Assembly (NCBI GenBank): GCA_027886175.1
Contig: JAJNNQ010000001.1
Span: forward strand, 10,374,501-10,438,500
Reading direction: 5' to 3'
DNA length: 64,000 nucleotides
DNA from: Phylloscopus collybita
Taxonomy: Eukaryota; Chordata; Aves; Passeriformes; Phylloscopidae
Below are positions 11,501 to 21,566 of the stretch, piece after piece. Made by a program: the position numbers and the translations under genes. Numbering within the stretch: the first letter of the stretch is position 1; each line of letters begins with the position of its first letter. The notes beneath the pieces are model-generated. The model saw nothing but the letters and a program-made list of their open reading frames with translations, was not told where the DNA came from and did not search any database.

Positions 11501-14500
11501 TATTTTGCAAAGGCTTTCCCCAATTAATTAAGTCAGCAAAGTCTCAGAGGAGGTCAGTGGAAGGCACTTGATGCCTAAGTGTTTCTTGGAGTGTATCCTG
11601 TGTGTATCAAGGCTCTGAAGAACGGAGGCCCCTCATCAGCGGGGTCCCGCGGCGTGTCGGCGCTGAGAGGGCCAGGGAAGCCCCTCCATGGCTTATCCCA
11701 TGTCCAGGCAGGAGCTCAGGCTGAGAGATGGGCATTTGAGAAATTAAATATCCTCTAGATAGCATTGCCTTCATTGGCTTTCTATGCTAAAGAACCACTT
11801 GAACCATTTCTCTCACTACAGTGGCTTTATACCCACCCATACCTGGTTTGTAGGAGATTGAACTAAAACCATCAGAGACACGATCACTTGATGTCATTAT
11901 TTACAGCATACAGTTCATGACATTGAGAATAGTAAAATTGCCTGAAGAGCCTGAGAAATAAAATAGTTATAGAAAAGGACTTGCAGAGCCAAAGTCTGTT
12001 TTCCCAAGAGTTCCAAAACCAAACAACGCTGGTTTTTAAAGTACAGTTATTTTTTCCACAGGCTACAAGAGGATGGGGGCAATATTGTAATATTTAACCT
12101 TCTCTCATTATTCTCCTCTGCTTCTGTCTCCTCCAATATCTATGTTAAACAACACAGTTTTTACTGAGCATTTCTGTCCTGCAGAACAGGCCATGTCCAT
12201 GGAATAACACATTGACATTCCTAACGTGCTGAGATCATTTTGGTTGCATTTTCTCTGCCCTTGTAGTTTCAGGGGACAGCAGTTGTCTCCTGCAGAACAC
12301 CAGCAGAGCATTCATTGCATTGATGTCACCCATGAGGGACCTGAACAAATCTGCAGAGCTTTAGTTTGTGCCTCAGTTGGCAAAAGCTGAGCTTTATAAA
12401 TACAGTCTGAGCTACATAAATACTGCAGCAGCCTGGAGCTGAAGTTAATGATGGCAAAGAGTATCAGAAATAGCATCGTGCCTGGGAGGAAACGTGAGTG
12501 CCACGGGAAAAAAAGACTCCTGGGGCTTGTCAGAATCAAGAATGAAGTAACCTGGCAGAGTCCTGTGGGTGTTCTTGGCCAAACTCTGCTTTAACCCCAA
12601 AGCCTGGCACTCTGTAGAGGTACACCCACACCCTGTGATGGGGGTGAAGCCTTTTAATCACCTTGCAGTCACCAAGAAAACCTGCCACCTCACCTTCTAA
12701 GCAGAGCAGAGTGTCAGCCAGCGGTGGGGGAATTTAATCCTCAGTAATAATCTGTAAAATAAACAGAGCTGGGCACGAGCACTGGTTCTCAGCCATCTGC
12801 TACTGCCCTGCTGTCCTGTGGTCAGGTCGCAGTGCTGAAGTGGTTAAGCTCGTTAAGGTTTCAGAATCGGCACTGGGTGACTTCTAGGGGGAAAACATTC
12901 AACTGGAATTTTCAAATGCTCAGGATCTTTCATCTCCTTTGCCACAGTCAGGCCCTGCCTTGGGAATTTGCTGCGGTTTCACTCTGCGTTGCCTCAAACC
13001 ATTCGAATAGTTTCAGAGAAGCCAAACAGTTTTCTTTTGTTGTTGCTTCCCTTCCCCTCTCCTCTCTCCGTGTCCCCCTACCCCAGCACGGGCGGCCGGA
13101 GTTTCCCACTCGGTTTGATCAAAGCTCTCCGCGCCAATGTAACTTCCTGATCTCACTGGTAACAGAAGTAAATGTTTCCATGTCCCATGGAGATGGATTG
13201 CCAGCTATTGACAGAGCTCTGGCATATGGGAATGATTATTTCCTAATTCCCTTTACCTTTTGATCTGTTTCGCAGAGCACAGCTGCAGCTGCCAAGGCAA
13301 TAAGGGAGAGTGGCATGAACCTGAACCCAGAGGTGGACGGGACGGTGATCCGGGTGCCAGTTCCCAAGTGAGTGTCGAGCTTCTCCTCGTGCAGGAGAGC
13401 ACAGAGCACTGCAGTGAGTGCCCTTCAGAGGGGAAACATGCAGGATTGCTGTATCTCCCCACGCAGCTGCTTTCCAAAGAGCTGTAGTTCGAGTTTGGGG
13501 AAAAATCTGAGCCCTTAGAAGTGTCTTGTGAAACCTCTTTGGAGTGTCTGAGCTCTTAAGTCACCACATCTTGGCATCTGATGATTGGTCTTATTTTTCA
13601 TCTTCCTTCTGCAGAGGAAGCTTGGTCCTAGCTGGCTGCAGCACTTTGAAAGAGAGGCTTTTGAAACTGTATTGCTTTTAATTCAGGGGCTGTTTCTTTG
13701 CTGCCCTGCTCTAAATTCCTGGAATTAAGCCAGCACAGAGCAGCAGTGTTGAACCAGTAGCATTAGGGGAGAGTAGCACCTTGCTGCAGAGAGCACTAGA
13801 AGGAGCTGATGAAAGTGAGAGGAAGGAAATTTCTAGCCTTGACAGAAAAATCTGCTCACTCTTTTGTGTAATACACAGTGTGTAACTGGTGGCTGTATGG
13901 AAAATTGAGTATAGGGCTGGGAAAGCAGGTTGTCCCTGGGCAGGGGCTGAGCATCACTTCCCTCACCCAACACAAATATCACCCAGACCTTGGACAAGGC
14001 AGGAGGTGCTTCAGTTTGGATCAGGAGAAGTGATCCTGGCTCTGCCTGGGAGTAGAGGTCCCTTTGGATGAAATCAGAGACCTCTGTCCCACACAGAGCC
14101 TGTCCCAGGGCTGGCTGGCACATGAAAAATTCCTGAGTTCCTGTGGGAAGCTTATGGAGCATCTGAATACCCTGGCCAGGTGTGGCTGGGCACGGTGTCA
14201 CACCGTGGTGGGGACAAACTGCTCCCACACTGGGCAGGCACAAACCCCTTGCACGTGCTCTGCCTTGCACAGGCAGGTGACTTCTTGGTGAAGATGAACC
14301 AGGTTATTTCTTGTGCTGTAAATCTCCTTTAACAATTCTGTGGAATTTTAACCCAGCGTTTTTGATCAGAGAAGGTCTAATTGCAGCTTTCCGTTGCTGT
14401 CGGTGAGAGGGAATGACATTATCATTCTATTTGCTGATTTTTCCTTCCCCGGTGCTCCCTGCCCTTCCCCCATTCCTCAGGAGAGGAGGCAGAGGAGGAG

Positions 14501-17500
14501 GAGGAGGAGGAGGGCACCATTATCTTGGTAATTGCTGAGGCTCCCGGGTTGCTGCACAGTGGTTTGATTGTTAATGGGCACTTGGGTCATCCTTGAATAC
14601 GAATCGCAGGGGAGGAAACTCCAAAACTGCAAATCCCAAGCTTGAACAAAATCCTTGTGTTTTTAAACAAATGTGCACGGGCTGTCAGTATCTTCGGTGG
14701 TGCTGCAGAGTGAAAACAAGGCTTCTCTGCCCAGGGAGGCTCTGCCTGTGTGCTGCTGTGTTCCTCTCCTGTGGCAGGCTTGCAGCTCTTGGTCCCTTCC
14801 TGCCTGCAGAGCCAGGGAAGTCCTGAGTGAAGGGTTTTGGTTTGGGAGCTGTTCCCTGTGGGTCTGACCTCACTTGGCACCTCCAGCCCCTTTTGCTCTC
14901 TAGCTCCATGTCTGGGGCTGTGGGAGTTTCAGCCACTTAACAAAAAGGCAAACAGTTCCAGCCTTTTAAACCCCCCTAATGAAAAAGGCAGGGCAGAAAT
15001 AATTATTTCCCTCACTTACTTTAAAAAAAAAAAATTAAAAAGTTTTGCATTATTTCCAGCAGTTCATGAAAGAATGTATGACAGACAGATGCAGTGAAAT
15101 TGCAGAATTACCTCAGGTGTGCAAAATAAGCAACAAATCAGAAATGAAGAGACAATATTAATATTGGTTCTGCAGACTTTGGTTGTTTCATGAAGGGAGG
15201 CACAGTAAAAATAAAACCAAATCCAAATTGTCCTTACCTGGTATTACAACCACTCTTTAGTCTGACCTGTCAGCTGGACACACATGGGTCATGTTTTGCC
15301 TTGTGCAGGCCCAGCTGTGCTCCAGAGAGTTTCAACAGAGCATTTTAAAATGGGGTTTGCTTTTCAGTATTTATTCTATCAGTTTAGGTTTTGCCATGCA
15401 ATTTTAACAGAAAAAATACACTCGTGTCGTTGGTGTTTACTTCTGCTGCCTGCCAGGATCCCTCTGCTCCCCAAGGCATTCTCCTGTTTGTGTGGCTAGC
15501 ACTGCATAAGGCAATATTTATTTGTATAAAAAGTAGCCTCTGAGGGTTTAAAAATAAAAAATTCCAAAAAAAAAAAAAGAAAGAAATGAAAACCATCCAT
15601 GGGAACGTTTGTATTGGTTGATCTCTTGGCCGAATTTGACCTGACCTTGTGTCATTTATGGTATTGCCTCATTTTTAGATTCATCTTTTTTGGACCTATT
15701 GTGTTACACTGGATATTGTTTGTAAATCAGTAATATTTTTACACATGCTTTACTGAAAGCCAGATGACTCATTTGAAAGTTTAATGACTCATTGTGAGCC
15801 TTTTCTTTCCCCTTTGCCCTTTAAGAAATAAGCAAAGATACCTACGCTATGGGGAGAAAGGACCAAAAAATTTCACTTGAAAACACCCCAAAGCTGTTGT
15901 GAGCTGCTGCTGCTCATCACCAGGAGCCTCTTGCCTGTGGTTTATTGAGCAATAAATGTTGCACCCTGTGTTTATCTGCAATTATGAGTGCAGAGTGTTT
16001 AGTTCAGCCTGCTTGCCTTTAACTGATCCCTCTCCTTCACAGGAAATTCCTGGTGCTGGAGGTACAGGAATGGCTCTTACCCAGAGAAATGTCTTGAGCT
16101 GAGCAGGGCTGGGTCGCCCTCTCTGAGGGTCTGCTCTGCCACACAGGGGCAGGGGTGGGACATGGAGGCTGCAGTGCTTAAACCCCTGGGGCTGGAGGAA
16201 GCAGGGAAAAAAAAAATGTTCATCAGAAAAAAAAAAAAAAAAAAGATGTGACCCCTCCTGACATGTCACTCAGCAGGCTTTGCCCTGGTGCAGGCAGGAC
16301 AAGGCTGTCCCTGGGGGAATGGCAGGGGCTGACCCTGCTGCTCCATGGGCTGGCTGCAGGGGAGGGCAGCTGGGTGGGACCTTGTCCTCATTCCCCATCT
16401 GACCCCCTTTCCCCAAGTTCACTTCACACTTTGCTGTGGCTTTAGGAGGGGGTAGGGACAGTGGTTACCAGACAGAAAAGAAAACATACCTCAGAACAGC
16501 TTCAAAAGTCCCAGATCTCGGGGCAGGATTATAACAACTGTCCTTAGAAACCTCGGGCCTGGCTTGTGCTGATAGATTCCTTAACCAGAAACAGCATCTG
16601 CTTGGAAAAGTGTCCATTTCTGGCATCGTTGGTAGCATTGCTGAGAATTTACACCGAGCCTGGCTGGAACATAAAACCCGCTGAGAAACTCGCCGGCACT
16701 GCGCGGTGATAAAAAGAAATTGGTGTTAATAAAGACAGACAGGGAGGCATGAGAGCTGTGACCCCGTGCCAAGAAGCAGAGGAAATCTGGCAGTGCTGCA
16801 TAAACACAAACATTTCCTACCAGGCTCGGCAGCCCCAGGCAGGCGGGTGATACCCTCGGCACAGCCCAGCCAGCTCGGGCTCCCACAGCTGAGCAGCACC
16901 CTCCTCCCACCCAGCAGGAGACAGGAGAGATTCCCAGCTCCCTCCTGCAGGCTGAGCAGCCAGGATTGACTCCCCTCTTCCCACCCCCCCAAAAAAAAAA
17001 GCTGCCTGAGGATGTGGCCTCACGCAGAGCTGTGGCTGGGAGCCGGGCTTTGGGGGTTCCAGATGTGCTGCACGTGAGGAGCCCCAGGGTGCTGGGGTGC
17101 AGGGGATCCCTGCTCCCTCCTGGGAGCCTGGCTCCTTTTGGGCCAGGCTGCCCAGAAGCCTCCTGCCACATGTGGTGAGATCAGGGCAAAGTTCTTCCCC
17201 CAGAGGGTGCTGGCACTGCCCAGGCTCCCCAGGGAGTGGGCACAGCCCCGGGGCTGCCAGAGCTCCAGGGGGGTTTGGGCAGTGCTGCCAGGCACTGGGT
17301 GGGATTCCTGAGGTTGTCCTGTGCAGGGCCAGGAGCTGGACTCTTCCAGCTCAGGGTATTCTGAGATTCCCTGTGACATTCCCTGACCAGCTCCCTCCAC
17401 AGGCAGGGGACAGGGGGGTGCCCTGGGTGCTCTCTGGCTCTGCTGGCTTTCCTGGTGATCCCAAATTCCTGTGAATCCTCACTGGTTCTGGGAAAGCTCT

Positions 17501-20416
17501 TCCCTCTGGCACTGTGAAAAGGGGATGGCTGCCAGAGACCTGGCTGTGGGGACAGGCTGAGGGTCCAGCAGTGCCCCCAGAGCCCCCCAGAACCCACACC
17601 CACTGTGGGGCAGAGCCCAGGGACTCTGACCCCACCTTTCCTGAGCTCTCTGTAGAAAGAGTCCTGGCCCCAGGGTTTTGGTGACCCAGGCCATTGCAGC
17701 CAATTTCTAAATACTCCTGTGAAATGTTTATTTTGCAGTATCACCCCCAGGCATTCTCCTGCTAGGGAGTCTCAGGGAGTGCACCGGGGTTTTTCCTTCT
17801 CCAGGCACTCTGGAAACTCCAAGAGCTGTGAAAATAATTAAAATATTATTGTTAAGCACTAGCAGTTGACAGTGGTCAGTTGTAGGTGCTGGAGCATGAG
17901 GGGTCACATCAGCCATTCCTGAGCCTTTTTGATGGCCAGACCCCCTCACCACCAGTTTTTAGTTTGGGACAGAAAGCTGAACGTTTTTTGTGTGACACCA
18001 CAGCAGTAACTGGCCCCACATCAGGGGGAAGGTTCAGCAGAAATTCTCCTGGGCTGAGTTACCTGGGGTTTACCATGTCCAGCAGCATCCTCTTGTCAGC
18101 CCAGGAGTTCATATCATCTTGGTGGGAAATCCTGGTCATGGTGAGCTGGAATAAGAGTGAGTGGAAGGTAAACTCCTTGGCTTCCAGGTGCATAACTCAA
18201 GCTCTTCAGCTGCAGGGAGGCAAATCCGAGTTTCAGGAGCAGACATTTCCTCCTGGCTTTGCAGTTTTGTGCTTTTCAGGATGACACTTTGCAGTTCCAT
18301 CTTTCAAGCCTGGAGCTGGATTTTTCCTCTTTCCCACACATGCTTTGGCAGCAGGAAGTAAGGAAAGTCTGAACATTTCAAGATGACTTTCAGGCACTGC
18401 AGCAACAACTATAAAGCATAATTCAGTCCAAGATCCCCAGCTTAGGGCTGGGCTGGAAATTTTCCATTCTAGGCTCAGGACTTGCTTCCCTGGGATGCTG
18501 TGCAGAGCTGGCAGATTTTCTCAGGTGGACCAAAGCAGAATAAAAACGTGCCCTGAGCTGTTCAGTCCCTCTGCCCTGAGACACAGTGTCTCCACACAGA
18601 GCCAGCTCCATCTAAACCCAGCAGCTTTTGTGTGTCCCTGGGCAGGACTGCACCAGTTGGAGAGGATCACTCATTTACCCAGGGTCCTTCACATAAAACA
18701 AATCTGGCTGTGCTACACATGACACTGATTTTCCTTTGGGTGTTTTTCCTCTCCTCTCTCTCCCAGGGTCACGAGGGAGCACAGGGAGAGCCTGGCCAAG
18801 CTGGCCAAGCAGTCCACCAACAAGTCCAAAGAGGCCCTGAGAAAAGTGAGAAGCAAAAGCATCACCCAAGTAAAGAAGTTCAAGAGCAAAGTGTCAGAAG
18901 ATACCATCTGGCTGCTGGAAAAGCAGGTAATTTTTCTTTCCTTCTGCCATATCATGGTGTCCCACAGCTCTGTGGTTTGTCCCAGCCCTTGCTGACAAAT
19001 CCTCAGCACTGAAAACCCAAAGGGGCAGTAGGCAGCCCTGGGCTGAATTTTTGGAGCTGGCAGTGACATTTGTATCTGCTTTTTCTTTGTGAGATTTGGG
19101 GCTTCAATCTCCAAGCCAGGTTTAGGATATGAACCACTGTAAGCTGACACAGGGGAAGAGAATTCCCCAAAAGCTTCTGTGCTGTGAGGGATTGTTGCAC
19201 CAACCAGCAGAATTTAGAGAGAGAAACAACCCATGACCATGGCTGTACCACCACTCATGCTGTGCCTGGTCACTGCAAATGTGTTAATGAGCATTGCTCC
19301 AGTTGCTGTTAATGAAAAGGCTTGCAAGATTATCTCTGTTCAGAGTTTTTGGCTCCAATTCAGGAAAATACTTAAGCACTTGCCTAATTCCCTAAGAGCA
19401 GATGTCACTAAAGTCAATTACTTGGGCATAAACTCAGGCACAAGCCTAAGTGTTCTGCTGAGTTGATGCCTCTGAAGGCAGGCCATTACTTCTTGGCTGT
19501 TTGTTTATTAACAGCTAAAGTCAGATACATGGCAAATGCTCTGGGACAGTTCTGTGCGTGCTCACAAAAATAAACATGGATATACAGAGCAAGCAGGAAA
19601 AATGGCCATGCTGGTGTAACCCAATCCTGTGGGGAAGGCAGCTCTCCCACAGCACACAGATGGCTTTTTGCATGGGCAGAGGTAACATCTCCAGTGGAAT
19701 TCTTTTCTTGTACCCAAATTTTTCACCATGAGCAGAGATCGTTGTCAGACCTTGCAGACAAGCAGATCTTAATCTGTGAACCCAGTGCACAGCCAGGGTG
19801 TGCTCCAGTCTTGAGCTGCCTGCACACTTCCATCCCTTTTGCTCACTGGCCACGTCCACCTCTTGTTACCAAGAGAGCTGATCCCTGGGCAGGGCTTGAG
19901 CAATCACCATTTTCTTTCTTTTTACAAGAAATCAACAGGTTGTTATGTGATGTGTGAGTTCCTGGCACGTGCACAGGACAGGACCTGTGTGTTCCTACAG
20001 AGGTAGCAGTCTCTCTTCCCTGGTGCCAGCACCAGCAGCTCTGTCTCTGCCCTCAGTCTCCCTGTTAAACCTGACCAAGCCTCTCCTGCAGCTCAGGCAG
20101 GAGTTTGTGTGGGCATCTCTTTTCAGAGCCTTTGCCCAGTCCCTGCTCTCACACTCCAGGTGCCACACTGGCACAGATCCCCTGAGAGCACCCCCAGGAA
20201 GAGCCAGTTATTGCCCCAGCACCACTGGGGTTTTATTGGCACTTCAGGCTTTGTTCCAAAGGGTGATTTGGTCCCTCCTTTCCCTTTAAACTGTGGCATC
20301 ACCTCACACAGAACTCTGCTCTGTTCTGTCTTCCACAGATCCAGCAAATGGCAGATGAGGCTGCCACGGAGATGGACAAGCTGCTGGCAACAAAGACCAA
20401 GGAGCTGCTTGGATGA
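8563..20416 (+). CDS. MRRF: MRRF, mitochondrial ribosome recycling factor (complete)
   Basis: Ribosome recycling factor of mitochondria; with the mitochondrial GTPase GFM2 it splits the post-termination mitoribosome. Coding exons are 8563-8737, 9000-9155, 10374-10492, 13276-13367, 18767-18926 and 20339-20416 (780 nt, 259 aa, stop TGA; human about 262 aa by recall). The first ~55 residues are Arg/Leu/Ala-rich with few acids and end near RQLATKK, a typical mitochondrial presequence. The RRF fold follows: VNISAALVEDIINLEE, then VRTSPG, KSPQLMIVNMASFPE, the hallmark GMNLNPEVDGTVIRVPVP, and KVTREHRESLAKLAKQ with a basic helix, ending KTKELLG. The start ATG has a good context (AGCAATGG) and lies in an exon whose acceptor is at 8536-8537. 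The exon 3 acceptor is odd (TG repeat). The gene shares its promoter with RBM18. Confidence 0.96.
8974..8990 (+). repeat. (TG)8 tract at an MRRF splice acceptor
   Basis: A TG dinucleotide repeat occupies the place of the polypyrimidine tract, ending 9 nt before the first base of MRRF exon 9000-9155. Only TTTT upstream and AATCTGCAG downstream remain. UG repeats in RNA bind TDP-43 and CELF proteins, so this may weaken or regulate the exon. Confidence 0.9.
10493..13275 (+). other. MRRF intron with a CA repeat and two regulatory-looking blocks
   Basis: A 2.8-kb intron. It contains an (AC)n microsatellite at 10908-10929 and a block at about 11460-11575 with CAATTAATTAAGTCAGCA (homeodomain and MAF-like motifs). 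A further block at about 12940-13230 just before the next exon contains TTTGATCAAAG (TCF/LEF-like, 13114-13124). No exon or RNA gene was recognised. Confidence 0.5.
10908..10929. repeat. (AC)n microsatellite
   Basis: Eleven uninterrupted AC units in an MRRF intron. Probably length-polymorphic. Confidence 0.9.
13368..18766 (+). other. MRRF intron, 5.4 kb
   Basis: The largest MRRF intron. It holds a CR1 tail (17179-17385), several A-runs (for example near 15570 and 16225), and two stretches at about 14320-14650 and 16480-16760 that look more like conserved non-coding DNA than neutral intron, being mixed in composition, free of repeats and rich in TAAT-type motifs. No alternative MRRF exon could be supported. 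Confidence 0.5.
17179..17385 (+). mobile_element. CR1 LINE 3'-end fragment
   Basis: The stretch follows the avian CR1 3' region: AAAGTTCTTCCCCCAGAGG, then GGCACTGCCCAGGCTCCCCA, GGCTGCCAGAGCTCCAGG, GGGCCAGGAGCTGGACTC and a degenerate ATTCTGAGATTC tail. It is 5'-truncated, as nearly all CR1 copies are, and diverged. Recognised from memory of the family; no library search was possible. Confidence 0.8.
18927..20338 (+). other. Last MRRF intron, 1.4 kb
   Basis: The intron lies between the last two MRRF coding exons. I see no repeat, RNA gene or alternative exon that I can support in it. Confidence 0.6.
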
Positions 20417-20619
20417 ACACCATGGCCCCACTCCCCCTGGAGCAGGAATGGACTGCCAGCCTCAGGGGTGGGCAGGGGCAGCAGCCTCAGGCGTGGGCAG
20501 GGGCAGCTCTGTGCCTTGGCTGCTCCCAGTGCCTGCCTCGGGGTGTGCTGAGGGGAGGGGGGAGCTCTCCTTGCTGTCCTTTGCCAGGTGGGGACAGAAT
20601 TGGATGAACTGAGATCTAA

Positions 20620-20625
20620 AATAAA
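20620..20625 (+). terminator. MRRF: MRRF polyadenylation signal (AATAAA)
   Basis: The canonical AATAAA lies about 200 bp after the MRRF stop codon (20414-20416), giving a short 3'UTR. It is the first such hexamer downstream on the plus strand, and cleavage is expected 10-30 bp further on. Confidence 0.75.
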
Positions 20626-21507
20626 ATAGCAGAAGGAGGATTGGAAGCTGCTGGAGGCACAGAGGAGGGAGTGCCCTGCTCACTTTGTGCCCCATCTCTG
20701 CCCCACACCATCAGCCCCCTGGAGCCAGGACCACCCACAAGAGGAACCTGCCTGTCCTGCTGCAAACCCCAGCATTTATTTTTGCTTGAAATCAAGTCAG
20801 AATGAGATGTGGAGCAGCAGCCTGGTGACAGGCAGGTCCTGGTTGGTGTGTGCCCTGGGCTTCATGTGTTCCTAAGCAAGCATTTGCCCCGTGCTGTGGC
20901 TGGCAGCTCTCAGCAGAGTGGGAAGGGTTGGGGAGCTCAGCTCAGGGTGAGCAGGGGCTCTGTGGGCAGAGAACTGAAGCCAGTGCTGTCAGCACAGCTG
21001 CTTTAGCCAGGACTGAGACCTAAAGCCAACATAGGAACCTTCCCAAAGCAGCATCTGCCTGCCCAGCCATTTACAGAAGGCCTGTGGGTCTGTGGCACCA
21101 CAGTTTCGGGGTTGGAGGAGGTACAGGCAGAGCAGGTCCTGAGCACATCACACACTCACTGTGAGCAGGTACCTCCCCAGGGCAGCCTTGGCAGTGACAG
21201 GAGCAGGAGGGTGGTGGCAGCCCCCAGCCCTGCTCCCAAGGCATTTGGGTTCAAAGAGCACCAAGTGCTCTGCACTCCTTAAATAAACAACTCCCCAAAA
21301 GTTAGTGTGCCGCGGGGAGGGGGAGGAGGATGAAGGATTTGCTCTGCTAGGGCCCCACATGTCAACAATTTCTCTGCTTTGTGTATTTTGGCCAAAGCCC
21401 TTACCATGATAAATGAATAAAGGAAGATGGCGAGCCCAGGGCGGTTCCACAGCTCGGGAAATTGCTTTCAGCCGATTACTGGATTTCTTTTGACATTTAT
21501 CAACTGG

Positions 21508-21566
21508 GCTTTTTTTTTTTTTTTTTTTTCTTTTTTCTTTTCTTTTTTTTTTTTTTCTTTTTGCCA
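21508..21566. repeat. T-rich low-complexity tract
   Basis: About 59 nt, nearly all T with a few interspersed C. On the minus strand it reads as a long interrupted poly(A). I did not recognise a retroposed body next to it, so I call it only low-complexity sequence. Confidence 0.85.
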
